A DNA stretch of 38,752 nucleotides. Source: Sulfitobacter sp. EhC04 (lineage in GTDB: Bacteria; Pseudomonadota; Alphaproteobacteria; Rhodobacterales; Rhodobacteraceae). The notes beneath the pieces were generated by a model that was given only the letters and a program-made list of their open reading frames with translations, did not search any database and was not told the origin of the DNA. Shown here in pieces: positions 25,901 through 32,865 of this stretch (position 1 is its first letter; each line of letters begins with the position of its first letter). Both the position numbers and the translations under genes were made by a program. Location: positions 1 through 38,752 of the forward strand of contig NZ_LXYI01000078.1 of assembly GCF_001650875.1 (NCBI RefSeq), given 5' to 3'.

Positions 25901-26025
25901 AGAAGGCCGAGGGCGGCAAATGCGCCCGCTGCTGGAAGGTGCTGCCGGATGTGGGCAGCCATGCCACGCCCGGTGTCTGCAAACGCTGCGACGCAGCGGT
26001 GCACGAGGGCGAATCGCGGGCCTGA
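22984..26025 (+). CDS. ileS: Isoleucyl-tRNA synthetase
   Basis: This 1013-aa class I aminoacyl-tRNA synthetase charges tRNA-Ile. The HIGH motif (NGNLHIGHALN), the WTTTPWTMPSN editing-domain entry, the DVWFDSGSTH strand, the KMSKS loop (GMKMSKSIGN) and the C-terminal zinc-binding region (CARCWK ... CKRC) are all present. The length is somewhat over the E. coli enzyme (938 aa), and some of the excess falls within the CP1 editing region. An AAGGACG lies about nine bases before the ATG. It is transcribed alone, with repeat-rich gaps on both sides. Confidence 0.98.
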   Translation: MCADTPETLDYKSTLNLPKTDFPMRAGLPKREPEWLARWERIGVYDRLREKAALARTGKNEKPRRPFTLHDGPPYANGNLHIGHALNKTIKDMIVRSHQMMGFDARYIPGWDCHGLPIEWKIEEQYRKKGRDKDEVPINEFRAECRQFAAGWVDVQREEFKRLGVTGNWADPYLTMDFHAERVIAEEFMKFLMNGTLYQGSKPVMWSPVEQTALAEAEVEYHDKESFTVWVKFKVVDFKLADLVTGGEEESVADRGAELAAETQVAQDFEGAHVVIWTTTPWTMPSNKAVVFGEDIAYGLYEVTGTPEESWVSVGDRYILADKLADDVMGRARLEEGMYRRLRDVTAAQLAGMSLQHPLAGAEGGNGEWDGLRDFRAADFVTDTEGTGFVHCAPSHGLEEYELYRGLGMLEQVITYNVNPDGRFRDDLPFFGGKAILKPNGKEGNANSAIIDKLVEVGGLLARGKIKHSYPHSWRSKAPVIYRNTAQWFAAIDKVVGDGLDMHGKTIRERALTEIDNVNWTPKSGRNRLYSMMQARPDWVLSRQRAWGVPLTCFTKKGVLPTDEGFLLRNPEVNQRIVEAFEAEGADAWYEEGAKARFLEGIVNPDDYDQVTDILDVWFDSGSTHAFTLRDRPDGTADGIADVYMEGTDQHRGWFHSSLLQSVGTTGRAPYRNVVTHGFTLDAKGMKMSKSIGNTIVPQKIVDQYGADILRLWVAQTDYTADQRIGDEILKGVADSYRRLRNTMRYMLGSLSDFSEGDRVAPADMPELERWVLHRLAELDRQVRDGYARFDFQGVFQAVFTFATVDLSAFYFDIRKDALYCDGDTLRRRSARTVLDLLFHRLTTWLAPVLVFTMEDVWLERFPGEDSSVHLVDMPETPADWLDPALAAKWASVRAARRVVTSALEVQRTDKVIGASLEAAPVVHIADADQRAALESVSFEDVAITSDISVTGDPAPAEAFRMPEAEGIAVVFEKAEGGKCARCWKVLPDVGSHATPGVCKRCDAAVHEGESRA

Positions 26026-26385
26026 TCCGCGCGGGGCGGTGCGGCTGTTGCCCGGCACCGCCCCTTGCCGCCCGCCGGACAGGCAATGTCTTAACCGGCG
26101 GCCCTTAGAACCCAACCCAATCGCGATTGACCGCCGGAAGACTTTCCACCTTTCGGCACCACAGGAGCAGAGGCGCAGACGTATCGCGCCACGCTGAACC
26201 GTTCAGGGTGCAGGGCCATGCCCTGTCTCGTTTTTCCGAATCTGGCGGCGCCGCCATCTTTACCGGCTCCTTTCCATATTCAGGCAGATTGCAGCGACAC
26301 CGCCGGGGCCAGGGGCCTCGTGCGGGTATCGGTGCTTGAAGAGACAACTGCCAATCATGTCCAGCCCAACAGTTCCTGTTGGGCC

Positions 26386-26440
26386 GCGCCGTTCCGCCCC
26401 CACGGGGCGGCGCGATTGCGCCACCCCTCGGAACGGCGCT
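26386..26440. repeat. Palindromic repeat unit A
   Basis: GCGCCGTTCCG (26386-26396) pairs perfectly with CGGAACGGCGC (26429-26439), enclosing an inner GCCCCCACGGGGCGGC palindrome and a CACCCCTCGG block. It is homologous to unit B at 26513-26565, with compensatory changes in the stem. Confidence 0.75.
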
Positions 26441-26473
26441 ACGCCGGTTTCTCCTGTCGCAGGTGAATGGCCC

Positions 26474-26511
26474 GAGGTTATGACAACCTCCCGCCCGGCG
26501 GCACGCCGGGC
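26474..26511. repeat. Two small hairpins between palindromic units
   Basis: GAGGTT-ATGAC-AACCTC (26474-26490) and GCCCGGCG-GCA-CGCCGGGC (26493-26511) are perfect back-to-back hairpins lying between units A and B. Confidence 0.65.
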
Positions 26512-26512
26512 A

Positions 26513-26565
26513 GCGCCGACCCGCCCCCATGGGGCGGCGCTTTGCACCACCCCTCGGGTCGGCGC
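26513..26565. repeat. Palindromic repeat unit B
   Basis: GCGCCGACCCG (26513-26523) pairs perfectly with CGGGTCGGCGC (26555-26565). The inner GCCCCCATGGGGCGGC palindrome and CACCCCTCGG block match unit A. Stem bases that differ from unit A differ on both arms. Confidence 0.75.
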
Positions 26566-26629
26566 TGCCCTTCGCGATAACCGCAGGTTCCGGATTGAGC
26601 GCAGGGGCATTCCGCGTCATTCTGGCACC

Positions 26630-27085
26630 ATGAAACGCAGCCATATCTCCACCCGCTTCGGCGATCTGACCCTGACAGAACAGGATGGCGCAATTACCGC
26701 TGTCGGCTGGGGGGCTGTGGCGCGGCCCGACAGTAGCGATCTGCTGGCCGAGGCGGTGCGTCAACTGGCGGCCTATGACGCTGGCACGCTGGAGGATTTC
26801 GACCTGCCGCTGCGGGTTGCGGGCTCTGACCTGCAACGCAGGGTCTGTGCGGCCATCGCCGCGATCCCCTTTGGCCATACCCGCACCTATGGCGAGATTG
26901 CGCGCGATCTGGGCGTGTCGGCGCAGGCGGTGGGGCAGGCCTGTGGCGGCAATCCGATCCCGGTGATCATCCCCTGCCACCGGGTCATGGGGGCAAAGGG
27001 GCTGACCGGGTTTTCAGGCCGCGGCGGGGTCGAGACCAAGGTGGCGCTTCTGCGTCACGAGGGGGCGGCCGGGCTGCTCATCTGA
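26630..27085 (+). CDS. ogt: Methylated-DNA-protein-cysteine methyltransferase
   Basis: This 151-aa single-use DNA repair protein accepts the methyl group from O6-methylguanine. The active site is Cys116 in IIPCHRVMG, with the helix-turn-helix region (FGHTRTYGEIARDLGVSAQAVG), the ACGGNPIPV segment and the C-terminal GFSGRGGVETKVALLRHEG all intact. The length fits Ogt/AGT enzymes lacking an N-terminal Ada domain. The ATG at 26630 lacks a clear ribosome-binding site, but upstream frames run through repeats and are not credible. Its last 31 bases overlap the 3' end of the convergent MFS gene. Confidence 0.93.
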   Translation: MKRSHISTRFGDLTLTEQDGAITAVGWGAVARPDSSDLLAEAVRQLAAYDAGTLEDFDLPLRVAGSDLQRRVCAAIAAIPFGHTRTYGEIARDLGVSAQAVGQACGGNPIPVIIPCHRVMGAKGLTGFSGRGGVETKVALLRHEGAAGLLI

Positions 27086-28518
27086 AGCCCCGCGTCATGC
27101 GGATGGCGGCGCAGCAGCCCCGCCATCGCACCCAGCCCGATCAGCGCCAGCGGCAGGCTCGACAGGAACAGCACCCGCGCGACATGGGCGGCGTCCGCTG
27201 GCCCTGCCATGTCAAGAAACCCGCTGGCATTGACCACAATCCCCACATAGGCAGCCCCCAGGGCATAGCCCATGCGCTGCACGGTGGGGATGGCCCCGGA
27301 CACGCGGGCCGCTTCCCCTGCCGGGACCAGCGCTGTGACGCGGCGCAGGATGAAGGTCCAGGCAAGGCCGAAACCGCCGCCCTCGATCGCCGAGAGCAGG
27401 GCAATCAGCCACAGCGGCCCATGTGGTATCGCATAGGCAAAGCCCGCGACGCTGAGGGTTGTCATGCCCATGCCCAGCCCGATCCACAGCCGGTCACGCC
27501 GCTCTGGCGATCCGCTGACCGCTACCGCCGTCAGGGTCCAGCCGATCGAAGAGGCCGCGACGATATAGCCTGCGGTCAGGGCAGAGACCCCGTGGATCAG
27601 CGTCATCAGCAACGGGCCATAGGCCAGCAGGCCGATGGTGGCCATAGAGATGCACAAAAGCATCAGCAGCGTCGCGCCCGTGGCCTGTCGCGGGTCCAGC
27701 GGGGCAGCGGGCAACAGCCGCGCCGCCCCGGCGCGGGCATCGCGCCACAGGAACCACCACAGGCAGGCGGCCCCGGCCAGGATCAGCAGGCCGCTGCGCA
27801 GCAGTTCCACCCGGACCCCGCCGGAGGAGATCAGGATCACCGCAGCGCAGAGCACGGCGAGGCGGAAGAAGGGGAAGGCACCGGGGGTCTGGGCCCCGGC
27901 ACCGGCATTCTCTGCCTCGGGGCGCAGCGCGATCCACAGGCCAAGGCCCAGGGCCTGCACCGCGAAAAAGCCAAAGCCCCAGCGCCAGGTGGCATATTCC
28001 ACGAACACCCCGCCCAGAAGCGGGCCGAGAAAGGCGGAAACCCCCCAGAAGGCAGAGACCACAGCCAGCGTGCGGGCCGCGAGGCGGCGCGGGAACAGCA
28101 CGCCGATGGCGATGAAGGACAGCGCGGTCAACCCGCCGCCGCCCATGCCCTGAAGACTGCGTCCGACCAGGACCAGCCCCATCGACCCGCTGAGTGCCGA
28201 CAGCGCACAGCCCATGGCAAAGCAGAATGCCGCCGCCGCCATCGGCACCCGCAGCCCATAGCGCAGCGTCAGCAGCGCGCTGGCCGCCCCCGCCACGATG
28301 GAGCCGATTTCATAGATCGAGACGGTCCAGCTGACATAGGCCGCGCCGCCGATCTCACCCACGATGGCGGGCAGCATGGTGGCCACCACAAGGCTGTCGG
28401 CGGCATGCAGCCAGACACCAAGGGAGACCAGCAGCAAGGGCGCGGTGTAGCCTGCGCTCAGGAACTCGCGCCAGGGCACATAGTCGGTTTTCGGGGCAGG
28501 GGGTGTCTGGACGGTCAT
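27055..28518 (-). CDS. MFS transporter (drug-efflux type, 14 TM)
   Basis: This 487-aa inner-membrane protein has about 14 predicted helices, as in the DHA2/EmrB-like branch of the major facilitator superfamily. It has a motif-A-like LTLRYGLRVPMAAAAF loop near residue 80 and a GRSLQGMGGGGLTALSF segment (about 120) typical of that branch. It probably exports drugs or metabolites by proton antiport, but no partner membrane-fusion or outer-membrane gene is nearby. The ATG at 28518 has AAGGAT upstream. It converges with ogt and overlaps its end by 31 bases. Confidence 0.9.
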   Translation of the reverse strand: MTVQTPPAPKTDYVPWREFLSAGYTAPLLLVSLGVWLHAADSLVVATMLPAIVGEIGGAAYVSWTVSIYEIGSIVAGAASALLTLRYGLRVPMAAAAFCFAMGCALSALSGSMGLVLVGRSLQGMGGGGLTALSFIAIGVLFPRRLAARTLAVVSAFWGVSAFLGPLLGGVFVEYATWRWGFGFFAVQALGLGLWIALRPEAENAGAGAQTPGAFPFFRLAVLCAAVILISSGGVRVELLRSGLLILAGAACLWWFLWRDARAGAARLLPAAPLDPRQATGATLLMLLCISMATIGLLAYGPLLMTLIHGVSALTAGYIVAASSIGWTLTAVAVSGSPERRDRLWIGLGMGMTTLSVAGFAYAIPHGPLWLIALLSAIEGGGFGLAWTFILRRVTALVPAGEAARVSGAIPTVQRMGYALGAAYVGIVVNASGFLDMAGPADAAHVARVLFLSSLPLALIGLGAMAGLLRRHPHDAGLQMSSPAAPS

Positions 28519-28680
28519 GGGCAATCCTTTGCAGTATGCCCCTTGATGGCGGCTCAACCAAGGTTGAGGTCAAGCGGAAATGTGACTTTGTTTGCCGCGC
28601 CTACCCTTACCCCTTGCCCCCGCAACGCGGTTTTCCCGCCGTCGATCACTGACACCCAGGCCTGGAACAAGCCGCAGGCG

Positions 28681-28820
28681 CCGGGCCATCGCCTGCCCGC
28701 CGGTCGGGTAGGCGATATGGTAAGGCCAGGTGTTCCCCCTGATAGGATTCATCATGGTTGATAAGTTAAGTGGCATGAACATAAGTCAGCATCGCCCACC
28801 CCGGGCAGGCGACGGCCCGG
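28681..28820. mobile_element. MITE-like element A with 19-bp TIRs
   Basis: The left end CCGGGCCATCGCCTGCCCG (28681-28699) and right end CGGGCAGGCGACGGCCCGG (28802-28820) are inverted repeats with one mismatch. The interior (GTGTTCCC, then AGGATTCATCATGGTTGA, then AGTGGCATGA) is homologous to the element at 34879-35061. Homology extends left to about 28638. There is no coding capacity, so it would be a non-autonomous miniature element or structured repeat. Confidence 0.65.
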
Positions 28821-28851
28821 CTTGCCCCCGCCCGGCACCAAGCCGGGCATC

Positions 28852-28962
28852 GCCCGACCTCCCCCCGGAGGGCGAATTTGCAACCTCAGCCACCACACGA
28901 GCGGCTGGCGTGAAGATGCGTTTCCCACCGCGTATAGGTTTGGAACGCCCTCCAGGTCGGGC
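28852..28962. repeat. Long imperfect inverted repeat
   Basis: GCCCGACCT plus GGAGGGCG (28852-28874, interrupted by a C-run) is the reverse complement of CGCCCTCCAGGTCGGGC (28946-28962). The loop is about 70 bases and contains GCAACCTCAG, which also occurs near 29791. It may be another palindromic repeat or a transcript end. Confidence 0.5.
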
Positions 28963-29023
28963 GCTGCCCGGCCGGGCACCTCAGGTCGCGCCGGGCTCGA
29001 TCCAGCCGCCCGTCCTGTGACCG

Positions 29024-29719
29024 TCAGTCTTTCGGGTCAAAGAACGCCTGCTGCACCGCACCGGCCAGGATCAGGTAGACGGAGGTGATCACAAGCCCCC
29101 AGGGTGCCCAGCTTGCCGCGTCGAAATTGCCCCAGGCGGCCCAGCCGGCAAAGAAGGTCCAGGCCAGCGCCATCGGCAGGGTCACCCCGCGCCAGCGCTC
29201 GGTGCGCACGGGATGCACGAACTTGATCGGCAGGAACATCGCAACGGACAGGGTCGTGACGATGATCAGGCAGACCCACCAGGGCGGTGTCAGGGCAAAC
29301 AGCACCAGCACCAGCATGTTGAAACACCCCGGAAAGCCGGAGAACGAATTGTCCCTGGTCTTCATCCGGGTGTCGCAGAAATACATGGCGGAGGCGAAGG
29401 TCACGACAATGATCATGACCCAGCCGCTCCACCCGTCCATGAGGCCGGAGGAGAACAGGGCGAAGGCCGGGATAAAGACATAGGTGAGGTAGTCGATGAT
29501 CAGGTCCAGCAGCACGCCGTCGAATTCCGGCGCGTTGGTCTTTACATCGTATTTGCGCGCCAGCGGCCCGTCGATGCCATCCACGAAAAAGGCGACCACC
29601 AGCCAGAGGAACATCATGTCCCATTCGCGGTCGACGGCGGCCAGCATGGCCAGCATGGCAAAGACAGCGCCGGTTGCGGTGAAAAGGTGAACAAGAAGGG
29701 CACGCATGCGAATGGACAT
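29024..29719 (-). CDS. pcs: Phosphatidylcholine synthase
   Basis: This 231-aa integral membrane enzyme of the CDP-alcohol phosphatidyltransferase family has about seven to eight membrane helices. The catalytic motif is complete: Asp47, Asp50-Gly51, Ala54-Arg55, then Gly68, Asp72 and Asp76 (VDGIDGPLARK ... DGVLLDLIIDY). The wide spacing between AR and G matches Pcs, which condenses CDP-diacylglycerol with choline. It is transcribed alone. The start is uncertain: ATG at 29719 is chosen, ATG at 29707 is possible, and ribosome-binding sites are poor for both. Confidence 0.92.
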   Translation of the reverse strand: MSIRMRALLVHLFTATGAVFAMLAMLAAVDREWDMMFLWLVVAFFVDGIDGPLARKYDVKTNAPEFDGVLLDLIIDYLTYVFIPAFALFSSGLMDGWSGWVMIIVVTFASAMYFCDTRMKTRDNSFSGFPGCFNMLVLVLFALTPPWWVCLIIVTTLSVAMFLPIKFVHPVRTERWRGVTLPMALAWTFFAGWAAWGNFDAASWAPWGLVITSVYLILAGAVQQAFFDPKD

Positions 29720-29882
29720 GCCTTGGTGTTGCAAATCGGGCTGCCGGATGAAAGAAATAAATGCGAAAGCGGTAGCCTGGCGTGATTTTTGCAACCTCAG
29801 GCGGTGCCGCGCCGCCCTGTGCCGTGGCGGCGGGGCGATATCACCGCCTGCTGCGGGGTGGCATAACTTCGGTCACATCGGC

Positions 29883-29911
29883 TTGACGCCAAAGGTGATT
29901 CCCACTAAAGC
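29883..29911 (+). promoter_or_regulatory. Candidate sigma-70 promoter for rpmB
   Basis: TTGACG and TAAAGC lie 17 bases apart, about 95 bases before the rpmB start codon. It has a good -35 box and a fair -10 box. Confidence 0.5.
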
Positions 29912-30003
29912 CAGCGGACAAGTTTACGGGTCGCATCGCGCGGCCCCTTTTATGTGTTGCAACGGGCCTGCGTTGCCGCACCACTAAAACAAAGGATGAA
30001 CCC

Positions 30004-30303
30004 ATGTCGCGTGTTTGCGAACTGACCGGAAAAGGCCCGATGACGGGCAACAACGTAAGCCACGCCAACAACAAGACGCGGCGTCGTTTCCTGCCCAATC
30101 TGAATGACACGACCCTGCAATCCGAAGCGCTGGGCCGTTCGTTCAAACTGCGTATCTCTGCACATGCCCTGCGGTCCGTTGACCACCGTGGCGGTCTGGA
30201 CAAGTTCCTGGCCAAGGCGAAAGACACCGAGCTGTCCGCCAATGCGCTGAAGATCAAGAAAGCGATCAAGAAATCCGGCATGGAAGCTGACGCGCTGAGC
30301 TAA
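30004..30303 (+). CDS. rpmB: 50S ribosomal protein L28
   Basis: This 99-aa basic protein opens with [32 protein letters not shown], matching bL28 along its length. It binds 23S rRNA in the large subunit. The Cys motif of zinc-binding L28 versions is absent apart from Cys5, as usual in alphaproteobacteria. An AAAGGATG precedes the ATG. It is a single-gene transcript with its own promoter candidate and terminator. Confidence 0.97.
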   Translation: MSRVCELTGKGPMTGNNVSHANNKTRRRFLPNLNDTTLQSEALGRSFKLRISAHALRSVDHRGGLDKFLAKAKDTELSANALKIKKAIKKSGMEADALS

Positions 30304-30327
30304 GCGTTTTCCATTCCGTCGACTTTG

Positions 30328-30364
30328 CAACCCCGGTCCCCCGTGTCCGGGGTTGTGTCGTTTT
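30328..30364 (+). terminator. Intrinsic terminator of rpmB
   Basis: CAACCCCGG pairs with CCGGGGTTG around a ten-base loop and is followed by TGTCGTTTT. It starts 25 bases after the rpmB stop codon. Confidence 0.75.
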
Positions 30365-30424
30365 GGCCTCTCGTCTTACGGTCTGAACCGCGCCTGCACC
30401 GCAGATCAACCAAGGATACCGAAA

Positions 30425-30901
30425 ATGACCCGATTTCTGACCGTTGCCATCGCCGCGGCCCTTCTTGCGGCCCCCGCCTGTGCCGAGATCATGGTCAAGG
30501 ATGCCTATCTGCGCAGCTCCACCCCGACATCCGCCAGTGGTGCGGCCTTCATGACGTTGATGAACGACGGGGCCGAAGACGACCGCCTGATCGCCGTCAG
30601 CTCTGACGTGGCCGGGCGGGTCGAATTGCATACCCACAGCGAGGACGAAAACGGCGTCATGCGCATGTCCGAGATCGAGGAAGGCATCCCGGTCCCCGCA
30701 GGCGGCATGCACAGGTTGGCGCGCGGCGGCGATCATGTGATGTTCATGGGGCTGACCGGCCCGCTGGAACAGGGCAGTGAGGTTCCCGTCACGCTGACCT
30801 TCGAAAAGGCGGGCGAGATGCAGTTGATGATCCCCGTGGACCACGACCGCAAGCCGGATCACGGGGCGATGGATCATGGGGCGATGAAACACGGCGACTG
30901 A
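30425..30901 (+). CDS. PCuAC-family periplasmic copper chaperone
   Basis: This 158-aa protein has a signal peptide (MTRFLTVAIAAALLAAPACA) and one PCuAC domain. The copper site is complete: His69 in VELHTH, Met79 and Met81 in GVMRM, His104 and Met106 in GDHVMFM. The C terminus is His/Met-rich (DHGAMDHGAMKHGD), likely a second metal-binding tail. It carries Cu(I) in the periplasm for the CuA or CuB site of cytochrome oxidase. It is encoded alone after rpmB. It resembles the PCuAC half of the fusion at 17398-18390 but keeps the His that the fusion lacks. Confidence 0.94.
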   Translation: MTRFLTVAIAAALLAAPACAEIMVKDAYLRSSTPTSASGAAFMTLMNDGAEDDRLIAVSSDVAGRVELHTHSEDENGVMRMSEIEEGIPVPAGGMHRLARGGDHVMFMGLTGPLEQGSEVPVTLTFEKAGEMQLMIPVDHDRKPDHGAMDHGAMKHGD

Positions 30902-31110
30902 ACCACGTCCGCACCGCGCGGAGGGCAAGTCAGAAGACTTCGGCCTTTACGTGACGGATCGCAGAAAAGTTGACAAGCCGGACCTTAAAGCCCGATGCGG
31001 CAAAGGTCCGGTTTGAGCCCACTTTGACCGATGCTGCGCTTTACGTGAATGGCCGCACTGATTTCATAGCTGTGAAGAAACAAATGAGATTGGGGTAGCG
31101 GAAGCATGAT

Positions 31111-31713
31111 TCACGATCGGCGGAGAAGAGCCCGGCAAAGCAATCGTGTCATCGCCACGACATACCGATCCTCGGTCCAGCCAAGATGATGTGTGAGTTC
31201 TCTCCACGTGTCAAAATGAGCTGTCGCGTAGAGAACCCCGGCCGCTTCCTCGATGTCCCAGTCAGGTGAAAGCTCACCTCCGTCGGCGATCTGCTTGATC
31301 ATCGCCAAGAAGGTTTTTTGGCGAAACGTCATGCGATCATGCCATGCCGAACTCAGCGCCGCATCGTCGTTCTGCGCGGCCTCCAGAATCCGAGCGACCG
31401 GAAACACCGCTGACCAGAACTGTGTGTTTAGGCGCATGGCGCGCCCAAGGAGTTCGGCTCCGTCCGGTGCGGCACGCACATGCGCGAGCTTGCTGCCGAG
31501 GTCGAGCGTTTCGTCCATATGCTGGACGAGTGCCAGCACTAGTCCAGCCCGGTCACCGAAATGGAGGTATATCGCCTGCCGTGAGACAGCCGCTTTCGTC
31601 GCCACTTCGGTCAGCTTCAGGCTGGATTCGTGATTTGCTATCAGGTCCCAGCTTGCCTTGAGGATGTGCTCGCGGGTCTGCGAACTGCCGTAGTCAGGCA
31701 CTTTACTTGACAC
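31111..31713 (-). CDS. TetR-family transcriptional repressor
   Basis: This 200-aa protein has an N-terminal helix-turn-helix of TetR type: SQTREHILKASWDLI, LKLTEVATKAAVSRQAIYLHFGDRAGLVLAL. The C-terminal ligand domain is not assignable. The start is a GTG at 31713 (GTG at 31701 is an alternative); no upstream ATG fits. It is divergent from the alpha/beta hydrolase gene, with two TTTAC/GTAAA inverted repeats in the 61-bp gap region, so it probably represses both itself and the hydrolase. GC is lower than in flanking genes. Confidence 0.9.
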   Translation of the reverse strand: MSSKVPDYGSSQTREHILKASWDLIANHESSLKLTEVATKAAVSRQAIYLHFGDRAGLVLALVQHMDETLDLGSKLAHVRAAPDGAELLGRAMRLNTQFWSAVFPVARILEAAQNDDAALSSAWHDRMTFRQKTFLAMIKQIADGGELSPDWDIEEAAGVLYATAHFDTWRELTHHLGWTEDRYVVAMTRLLCRALLRRS

Positions 31714-31753
31714 TATGTAAACTGGCCTCTAGTTTGCTTTACACGTTGTAAAC
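31701..31753. promoter_or_regulatory. TetR operators and hydrolase promoter
   Basis: TTTACA-CGT-TGTAAA (31738-31752) is a perfect inverted repeat, extended on both sides by AGTTT...AAACT. A second one, TTTAC...GTAAA, spans about 31702-31720. A sigma-70-like promoter on the plus strand, TTGACA (31707-31712) with TAGTTT (31730-31735) at 17-base spacing, lies between and over them. Binding of the divergent TetR protein would block it. Confidence 0.7.
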
Positions 31754-31774
31754 TAGGACAATAGGGTGGCTCCC

Positions 31775-32692
31775 ATGGAAGTGCAATCTTTTCTCGCGGC
31801 ACAGGCTGCAACTTTTGCCCGCTATGGTATTGATTTAGAGCAAAAGTTCATCGACGTCCCGGTCGTGGAGGGACGTGCGCAGGTTCTGGTGGCGGGCGAA
31901 GGCCCACCTGCAATCTTGTTCAACGGGATTGGCACACCAGCGGCAATGTGGGCTCCCTTGATGGCCCAATTGAAGGGCTTGAAGCTTTATGCCGTTGACT
32001 TGCCGGGCTTTGGATTGACCAGCACGACCCCGACAGTCGCGCAGGATCTGAAGGCGACGGCGGTTGCCTTTGTCGGGCAGGTGCTGGACGGGCTCAAGCT
32101 TGACCGACCAACGATCATCGCAAATTCCCTTGGTTCACATTGGGCTTCATGGTTCGCGCTTGACCAACCAGAACGGATTGCCGCACTCGTTCATGTCGGG
32201 TGCCCCGCACTGATACTGGAGACCTCAGCGCCTCTACCGATGCGGCTCTTGTCCAAGCGAGGTCTGGGGTGGTTCATGATGCGGTTGCAGCCCCCGTCGC
32301 CCCGACAAGTCAAGCAATTGTCGAAGATGGTCCACGAATATCCGCTGCCGCAAGAGATCGCCGACCTGCTGCTGGCGACCGAGCGCCTGCCGGGGTTCGA
32401 GCCGACGTTTTTGGCGATGCTCAATGCGGTTGTCGGGGTGCGGGGCGCACGCCCGGGAATGGCGCTGAGCCGTGAAATTTTGAGCCGTATCAACACCCCA
32501 TCTCTGCTCATCTTCGCACGTCGTGATCCGTTCGGGGGAGAAGAGATCGGTCGACAAGCCGCCGAGGTCATCCCTGATGCTTGTCTTCACATTGTCGATG
32601 GCGGTCATGCACCATGGATACATCACGCCGACCAAATTGCGCCGCCGATCCTCGACTTTCTCGGCTTGGGGGAGACAATCGCTCTCAAGTAA
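31775..32692 (+). CDS. Alpha/beta-fold hydrolase
   Basis: This 305-aa enzyme has the alpha/beta hydrolase fold. The oxyanion region is FNGIGTPAAMW; nucleophile Ser118 lies in IIANSLGSHWAS (an ANSLG variant of the GxSxG elbow); the acid is probably in FARRDPFGG; and the catalytic His is in VDGGHAPWI. The natural ester or epoxide substrate cannot be told. The ATG at 31775 has TAGGGTGG upstream; a GTG at 31766 is possible. It is probably repressed by the divergent TetR protein. Base composition matches the TetR gene, not the surrounding core genes. Confidence 0.9.
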   Translation: MEVQSFLAAQAATFARYGIDLEQKFIDVPVVEGRAQVLVAGEGPPAILFNGIGTPAAMWAPLMAQLKGLKLYAVDLPGFGLTSTTPTVAQDLKATAVAFVGQVLDGLKLDRPTIIANSLGSHWASWFALDQPERIAALVHVGCPALILETSAPLPMRLLSKRGLGWFMMRLQPPSPRQVKQLSKMVHEYPLPQEIADLLLATERLPGFEPTFLAMLNAVVGVRGARPGMALSREILSRINTPSLLIFARRDPFGGEEIGRQAAEVIPDACLHIVDGGHAPWIHHADQIAPPILDFLGLGETIALK

Positions 32693-32865
32693 TATGCTAA
32701 GACGAAACAGACCTTCGGACCGCTATAGGAAACGGCAACTCTGTCCGCATTGCCGCCTTTGAGTCATATCAGATGAAGGTTCGTTTTCAGGCAGAAATGC
32801 CTGACGTTTGGGCTACGATCGGGTGACGTCGTGCGCGGATCGGATCAGGGGAATTCGCCGCGACG

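Larger units (their letters stand above)
26026..26629. other. Repeat- and hairpin-rich intergenic region
   Basis: This 604-bp gap has no supported gene. Its second half (26386-26565) is a run of at least four hairpins, annotated separately. The first part is unremarkable. Open frames crossing it are low-complexity Pro/Arg/Gly readings of GC-rich repeats. Confidence 0.5.
28519..29023. other. Intergenic region with MITE-like element
   Basis: This 505-bp gap carries the upstream region of the MFS gene (28519-28640), a MITE-like element (28681-28820) and a second long imperfect inverted repeat (28852-28962). Open frames across it are repeat readings. No gene is supported. Confidence 0.5.

Noticed and set aside
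22837..26115. A 1092-codon open frame on the minus strand
   Set aside because: It lies wholly opposite ileS, whose motifs are intact; the frame is a GC-rich antisense shadow with no recognisable domain.
27097..28761. A 554-codon plus-strand frame opposite the MFS gene
   Set aside because: Low-complexity Gln/Arg/Gly/Pro reading with no membrane or domain pattern; the MFS protein on the other strand is clear.
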